Assembly: GCA_039720395.1 (NCBI GenBank) | Contig: JBBPBK010000045.1 | Coordinates: 62,001-126,000, forward strand | Direction: 5' to 3' | Source: Liquidambar formosana | Taxonomy: Eukaryota > Streptophyta > Magnoliopsida > Saxifragales > Altingiaceae | Length of the DNA: 64,000 nt | In this document: piece by piece, positions 58,468-64,000 of the stretch | Layout: each line of letters begins with the position of its first letter | Numbering within the stretch: the stretch's first letter is position 1 | Program-made: the position numbers and the translations under genes | Notes under the pieces: generated by a model | What the model was told of the DNA's origin: nothing | The model's database searches: none | What the model saw: the letters and a program-made list of their open reading frames with translations, nothing else

Positions 58468-58503
58468 CTCGGGTGACCGGTTCACCCCAACCGGTCACCC
58501 GAG
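58468..58503. repeat. Perfect inverted repeat in the R LTR
   Basis: Arms CTCGGGTGACCGGTT and AACCGGTCACCCGAG, 15 bp, loop CACCCC. GC-rich in an AT-rich LTR. Lies about 200 bases upstream of the TATA box. Confidence 0.92.
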
Positions 58504-58700
58504 CCCTTCGCCATGATTTATCTCCTTTTGAATTTTTTACGAAATGGGACTCTACCACTCCAATTTTCAGCCTTCTAAAGGACTTCTAAGCCTATTGGGA
58601 GGTGGTTTTGAGTTGTTTAACATTCATGGGATTTAATTACAGCCCTAGATTGGTTTTATGGTGAATTAATCTCAACCATTGGTTCATATGGTTGGTTGGT

Positions 58701-58708
58701 TATAAATA
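58701..58708 (+). promoter_or_regulatory. TATA box candidate of the R LTR
   Basis: TATAAATA followed by AGAGGCTCATTC. Confidence 0.6.
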
Positions 58709-60245
58709 GAGGCTCATTCATCAGCATAAGGGACTTTTGGCTTATTTGACACTTCATATTCATAAGAGAGAGAGGGACCACGAGTTTGAACACACCCATA
58801 TCACTTGGAGGAGGCTTTCTACTGCAATTTCAAAGGAGAACTAGAAGGGAACCAAGCCAAAGAGAAGGAAGAACGCAGCGAAGACCCTTGCTTTGTTGTA
58901 AGTCTCTATTGCATCCTTTTATAATTCCTTCTTCTTCTACCCCATTCTCTACATAGTTATGGCTTAGTATTGAATTAGGAATCATATATACTCTATATCT
59001 TAGAGTGTATATGATTCAAATATGATGGGAAAGCATGCTAGTGGAATAGGATTGTGAATTGTTTGCTGTTAGGATAGTTTCTCTCTTAAGGATAGAGGTA
59101 CGTTTTGCACAGAAAATTGGTTGATGTGTTTAGGTTATTTTCTCTTCATGGTTCAATTATATGTATGATTTTAAGCATCTTTTGTATAGGACACTTGCTG
59201 TGTAAGCCTCATCTTCATAGGTGTATGGATGATTATTCTTTTCGAGGATAATTATCGTCTTTAGAGGGTGAGGTTGTGCATAGATGCTTTCTGGAGTGTG
59301 TTTAAGTGTGCTGTGAGTTTCTTTTCATTCTTAGATATATATTTTATGTAGGATATGTGAAGAAATCATTCATATGGAGTGATTTCTATGTAAAATTATC
59401 TTCGGGTAGTTTTACTTAAGAAAGCTTGCCGTAAGGATGATTATTTCACATTCTTACATAAAGTACTTACCTAAGGCATCATGTTAGATTTTCTTTTCAT
59501 GTTTTGGATTGTCATATGATATTTTCATCATGGTAATTCATATTTAGCATGTTTTTGATAGTTTTGTGCATGTTAGGGTGTTTAGAGCATATAGGAGCAT
59601 ATAAGATTGAGTTTTTCTTTTAATTTTTGTTATTTGCATGAGTATTAGGTCATTATATGCATGTTTAGTATTCTGTCCAGATTTGATTTAGGTCTTCTAA
59701 TGATGATTTGAGCATGAATATGAATGGTTTGAGCTTAATAATTGCCCTATAGAATACATAGGGTGATTAATTGGTGTTTTCTCGATGTTTCGGGATGATT
59801 TGCATATGGTAAGTGGTTCATGGTAAGTCTTGTGTGAGTTGTTCTCTTCTCCCCCCTTGGGTTATTGTCTTTACTTTGAATTTGAAGTCCTAAGTTTCCA
59901 ACTCTCTTAAAATTCTGTTTTAATTAGAGTTCTATCTCTTTTAGAATTCTACCTTTTCTCAAACTTCCTTTTGGATAAGAGTTCTACCTCTTTTTGAATT
60001 CTATCTTTTCTCAAATTCCTTTTTTTGGAAACTCTTCTTCTTTTTAAAACTCTTCTTTTCTTTTAATGGAAACTTAGGGTTTATAGTTCATTGTAAAGGG
60101 AGTAACCCCCTTTTCAATCGAACTACGTGGACTTTGATCCTTGCATCTTTGTATGCAAGGTACGTATGCGCTCATTTGATGTTCAAGTCCGCCCTAGGAT
60201 ACTAAGTGTCCTAGGTTTTCTTTTTCTTTTCTTTTTCTTTTATCC

Positions 60246-60450
60246 ATTTGTCCATCACATATTTATTAGTGGAGTAGGATGGACCCATGCTTATACATTT
60301 ATCCATCACTTATTTATTAGTGGATAGGATGGATTTGTTTGTTTTTTCATTTGTCCATCACATATTTTTTAGTGGATAGGATGGATTTGTTTGCTTATTC
60401 ATTTGTCCATCACATACTTGCTAGTGGATAGGATGGATTTGTATGTTCAT
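60246..60450. repeat. 52-bp minisatellite in the R LTR, four copies
   Basis: TCCATCAC at 60251, 60302, 60354 and 60406; unit contains TAGTGGATAGGATGGATTTG. Confidence 0.88.
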
Positions 60451-60959
60451 TCTCTATCTCTCTTACCTGCTTTCCATATCTCTCTTATCTGTTCATGGAT
60501 GTTTGCATGCTTTGTGGATGTTTATATGCTTTATGGATGTTCATGGATGAATGTGGATTATTTATGGATGATTCTTTGCACATGCATAGTGAATAATTAG
60601 AAAGTGATTGAAATAGCCCATATAAATTCAGAGACCTATTTTGGGGCGATGTGGGTGCCTATAGGATGTTTCCTAGAACCTTCCCACATCGTAACTTAGT
60701 CTCCGAATCCTCTCTTGTTTTGATAGACCTACTTTTCCTTGATCGGAGTCATGTGGTTTGCTTTCAAAGGTTTTCTTGTAAAAACTGTTTTTTATGGTTT
60801 TCCTCTTTTCCTTAAAAAACAAGGTGGCGACTCCTTGTTTGTTATGTTTTTGTGAACCTTTTAAAAACCAGATTTTTATTAATTTAAATCTCTACAAGTC
60901 TTTTTAAAAGAAGGGTTCTTTCCTTCCTCTTCCTAGATCGAAACCCGTGGTTCACAGTC

Positions 60960-60977
60960 TGGCGACTCTATTGGGGA
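60960..60977 (+). other. Primer binding site of element R
   Basis: TGGCGACTCTATTGGGGA, three bases after the LTR, the same spacing as in L. Confidence 0.75.
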
Positions 60978-61777
60978 TTAGTGGACTAGACTCAAGGAAT
61001 TTATATGGGCTAATTTAATTGCTTAAATTAAAATCAATCACTTGCATACGCTTGAATGTGTGTTTACTTTATTGCATTGTATGCGCAATTGCATTTGAAT
61101 GATAGGTCGATGTATCCTTGCCTTTTCTGATTGGTCTAGCCTTGACCCCGGTTCCCTTCGTTCTCGGGTGTCATGTTTGCGAAGCTATCAACTCCTCTTG
61201 CCACGTATCCTTGGGTTTTACCCTTGGGTATATTAAATGGATCAACACGTACCACTTGACTCATGCGGCATCCCTCATGTCACACGTGATAGGTATATAG
61301 TTGATTCAAGCAAGTAGGGGACACTATCCTACCCTTTTAGTGCATATAGTAGACTGTCTAGGACACAAGGACCCGCCTAGTTTAAAGTCACCATGCTTAT
61401 GGAATGAATACAGGTACAGTGTGGATGTGTGTTTGAATGTATGTGTGTATGGAATGAATGTATGTGTGGCATGAATGTGTGTTGTGGGAATGAATGTGAA
61501 TGGAATGAATGGCAATGCAATTCATGTCATGGTTCTTTGAGAAGATGATACAAAGCCCTCGATACAGTGATCCAGTTTCTTGCTCTTAAATACGGTTGGA
61601 GATATGAATGAATGCTGTGTGGGTAGTTAATCTTAAGGGGTAACATGACTTTAAAATCAATCGACCTACATCCCTTTAGTATGACCTTCTTTACTTAAAG
61701 CCCATTGGGCTCTTAAGGATGAGAGGCCCAACTACAGGAATGTTATTGGACCATTACCCGCCCGATTAAAATCAATT
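60978..61777 (+). other. Leader of element R
   Basis: Non-coding, similar to 490-1136 of L. Contains a (GTATGGAATGAAT)-type repeat at 61395-61515. Confidence 0.55.
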
Positions 61778-62694
61778 GTGGAGACTAAAGGCGCTTTGTG
61801 TCACTTTGTAACTAAGTATGGGTCATTTGGTTGTAATAGAGTGCTGGCTTGGACTCGTGACTCGTCAGGCCGTTTGATCAGAGGAAGTACCGAGCAAGAC
61901 CTCGCCATGGATGAGACTTTTGCATTGAATAATCCAGCTACACCTGAGGAGACATCTGTTTCTGGGACTCCTGCGGATCCACGAAGGATTGAGAGGCTAT
62001 TGAATAACATACTTGGGAAGTTGGAAGAGGTATCAGTGAAGTCTGAAAGCGCAATAAGAATGGCACAAGAGATCAACAATCGAACTCCTGTCCTCATCCA
62101 CAACATTCCTACAGATCAGGCAATGCTCGACACTCAAATCCCCATCGCCCAAAATCAATCCAATCCATCTGCCCAAGCTGGAGGCCAAGCCCAAAATCCA
62201 CCACTTCCACATACTCAATCATCGCCTCAAAATCCACCACTTCCACCTCTACTACAAAACATCCCCATTTACACTCAATCATCCACCTTCGTCCCCACCA
62301 CTGAAAACCCTCCTATGGGTGATAACCAAAAGATGATGGCTGCAAGGATGTTGGCTTTGGAGAAGACTTTGAAGGGTATTCGTCGTGCAGATGATTTTGT
62401 GGATATACACACTCTTTCTCTCTTCCCTCAAGCGAGGTTGTCGACTTCGTTCAAGATGCCAGAGTTACAGAAGTTTGATGGAACGGGTTGTTCTAAGACC
62501 CACTTGAAAATGTATGTCCGAGCAATGCAACCTCGTGGTGCTTCTGAGGAATTGATGGCCCAATTATTCCATGAATCACTTAGTACTTCTTCTTTGCATT
62601 GGTTTCTAAGTTTGGATGAGTCGAAGACTAGAACATGGGAAGACGTATGTAGGGAATTCACCGATCACTACAAGTACAATACGGAGGTTGATGT
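61778..62694 (+). pseudogene. Gag of element R, cut by an Angela-like LTR
   Basis: Open from 61778; the Met at 61907 (MDETFALNNP) matches the Met of L gag and is the likelier start, although the residues before it (VLAW..., GRLI) are also conserved. Residues about 45-200 are Pro/Gln-rich and variable; then LKGIRRADDFVDIHTLSLFP and the retrotransposon Gag domain (LQKFDGTGCSKTHLKMYVRA, HWFLSLDESKTRTWEDVCRE, FTDHYKYNTEVDV). After that the frame runs into the LTR at 62695 and stops within four codons. No internal stop, so Gag was intact until the insertion. Confidence 0.85.
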
Positions 62695-64000
62695 TGTTGG
62701 GAATTGAACAAGAGGGAAAAATAGAAGTGCGGAATATAAAAAATTTTTCCTACGATTCCCAATCCCATGAATCTAACTATGCATAACACAAAATCAAACC
62801 CTAACTACAAAGAGGGTTAGAACACTTACAGAATTTTTGTCTTCTCCTTTTTGCTCCAAGCTTTGATTCCGGACAGCGGTGAATGAGCAGCCCAAGTGTG
62901 CTGCCTCCAACGGTATCCACACCTAGCTAGAGCTTCAAGTCCTTTCTTTCTTCTTCCTTGATGTTGCTAGAGGTGGAGAAGAGAGAGAGAGAGAAGAGAG
63001 CCTCCAAGGGGCTGGACGGCTAGGGTTTATTGTGCAAGCCTATATTGCCATGTGACACATAAGTGTGACTTATATAGGCAGCCCACTAAAGGGGGCTGGC
63101 CATGGGGAAGAAACCCTAATAGGGTTATGTGTAATTACACTTAATTGCACATTAACCCCTATTATTTGTATCAAATACAAATAGGCCTATAAAGAACTAT
63201 TCTTTATTCACTAAAACCCTTTCTCTCATAGACTTTAAAGCCCTTCTTGCATGATTAGTGTGTGACCCATTGGGTTCACATCATTAAGTAGTAGGAATAG
63301 CACGAGGTGTGCACAATGGAACTCTTTCCATTTAGGGTCTAATTGGAACTCCTTCCAATTCCCTAATTGATTATAACTCACTTATATCAATTAAGGCTTC
63401 TACTAACCATGAGTAACACCTAGCATATGGCTCATGGTGTGGTCCTTAATGAGGTGAATAGTCATTTACAAAGAACCCTTCTGTTATAGTTTATAGGTTA
63501 CAATTGCATCCTTCCTTCAACACAATGTCTCCAATTGAACTAATAGGACATGGAAGTCTGTCAAGTCCCTAGTTCAATTACTTTATACTCATTCATAGAT
63601 ATCAACTCATTGATGAACTCATGAAACTCTTTTCATATTCATCCTACCATGGCCATGGATTTAATGAGTTATATTATGAATGCTATATGAGACATTCTCT
63701 CTCTTTTTCCTGAGAGTGATGGATCCCTTGTTGATCACTCACATGCCTTCATACACATAGCAGTAGGGCCAATGAACACCTTTGCAGACCCCTGAATAGG
63801 ATCTGCACTTAGTGTTATCAAACTTCTAAAGCTACATGCATAAGGCAACTATGGTGTCTCAGGTCTAAGGATTACTTGTACCACTATAACAATGAGAAAC
63901 TGATTGACAGGCAGGATAAAACTCCATTCAGTTTATCTCATATCTTTGGTCACATTCAGTGTACCTATTCTTATAATAGGCACCCACTTGTTGGTTGTAG
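62695..64000 (-). repeat. Angela-like LTR, third copy, incomplete at window end
   Basis: Starts TGTTGGGAATTG and follows the X LTR to the window end, matching about its first 1306 bases. It has several more differences from the two X LTRs than these have from each other. The left flank is GATGT. It may be the 3' LTR of a minus-strand element or a solo LTR. Confidence 0.9.

Larger units (their letters stand above)
57835..60956 (+). repeat. 5' LTR of element R (3122 bp)
   Basis: TGTAGACACCCC...GTTCACA. Contains the perfect hairpin at 58468-58503, TATAAATA at 58701-58708 and a 52-bp minisatellite at 60246-60450. No long ORF. Confidence 0.88.
57835..62694 (+). mobile_element. Element R: 5' part of a Ty3/Gypsy element of the 3-kb-LTR family
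   Basis: LTR 57835-60956, primer site 60960-60977, leader, gag from 61778 or 61907, broken at 62695 by an Angela-like LTR. Homologous to element L in LTR, leader and gag. Inserted into the 311-bp satellite; its other end and TSD are outside the window. Confidence 0.88.

Overview
This window is nuclear DNA of a flowering plant. The evidence is a dense nest of LTR retrotransposons of plant-specific lineages: Ty3/Gypsy Tat-type with a second archaeal-like RNase H and antisense plant-mobile-domain genes, Angela-like Copia, and a second Copia family. It also holds a 311-bp satellite array, a Mutator-like non-autonomous insert and many AT-rich spacers. I see no convincing intact host gene, no tRNA or rRNA gene and no prokaryotic feature. 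The species cannot be named from the sequence.

Layout. 1-4169: 5' end of a Gypsy element with a 3.0-kb LTR (element L, minus strand), running off the left edge. It sits inside the gag-protease region of element O. Element O (minus strand, Tat-type, 1.6-kb LTR) is cut into three visible pieces: 4170-7481, 25648-26662 and 36690-38889. Element I (7482-25647, plus strand, 18.2 kb, TSD GCTGT) is complete. It belongs to the same family as O and inserted, in opposite orientation, into a coiled-coil ORF carried by O. Element X (26663-36689, minus strand, Angela-like Copia, TSD ACATC) inserted into the leader of O. 38890-about 40180: an LTR remnant of the 3-kb family, which received O. 40180-42237: unclassified AT-rich sequence with palindromic repeats. 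Element C (42238-48882, minus strand, Copia, TSD ACTAG) lacks gag, protease and the integrase core. 48888-50307: unclassified. 50308-57834: 311-bp satellite, split by a 1.83-kb Mutator-like insert with a 9-bp TSD. 57835-62694: element R, a second member of the 3-kb-LTR family, whose gag is broken at 62695 by another Angela-like LTR that runs off the right edge.

Element I is the most informative part. Besides one long gag-protease-RT-RNaseH-aRNaseH-integrase frame (three in-frame stops, no frameshift seen), it carries a 53-codon sense ORF for a two-segment membrane protein, an antisense coiled-coil ORF, an antisense two-exon gene of a plant repeat-associated family (DUF7745-like), and an antisense six-exon plant mobile domain (PMD) gene. 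The 10-bp palindrome TGCGTACGCA occurs 32 times by my count. All copies lie in the LTRs of I and O and in the non-coding parts around the antisense genes of I; none was seen elsewhere. I suggest a candidate cis-element system, possibly recognised by an element-encoded protein, as the main lead of this window.

Relative ages read by eye: X LTRs differ at about 2 of 1659 sites (very recent), I at about 27 of 1673, C at about 7 of 360. O, L and R cannot be dated this way because only one LTR of each is in the window.
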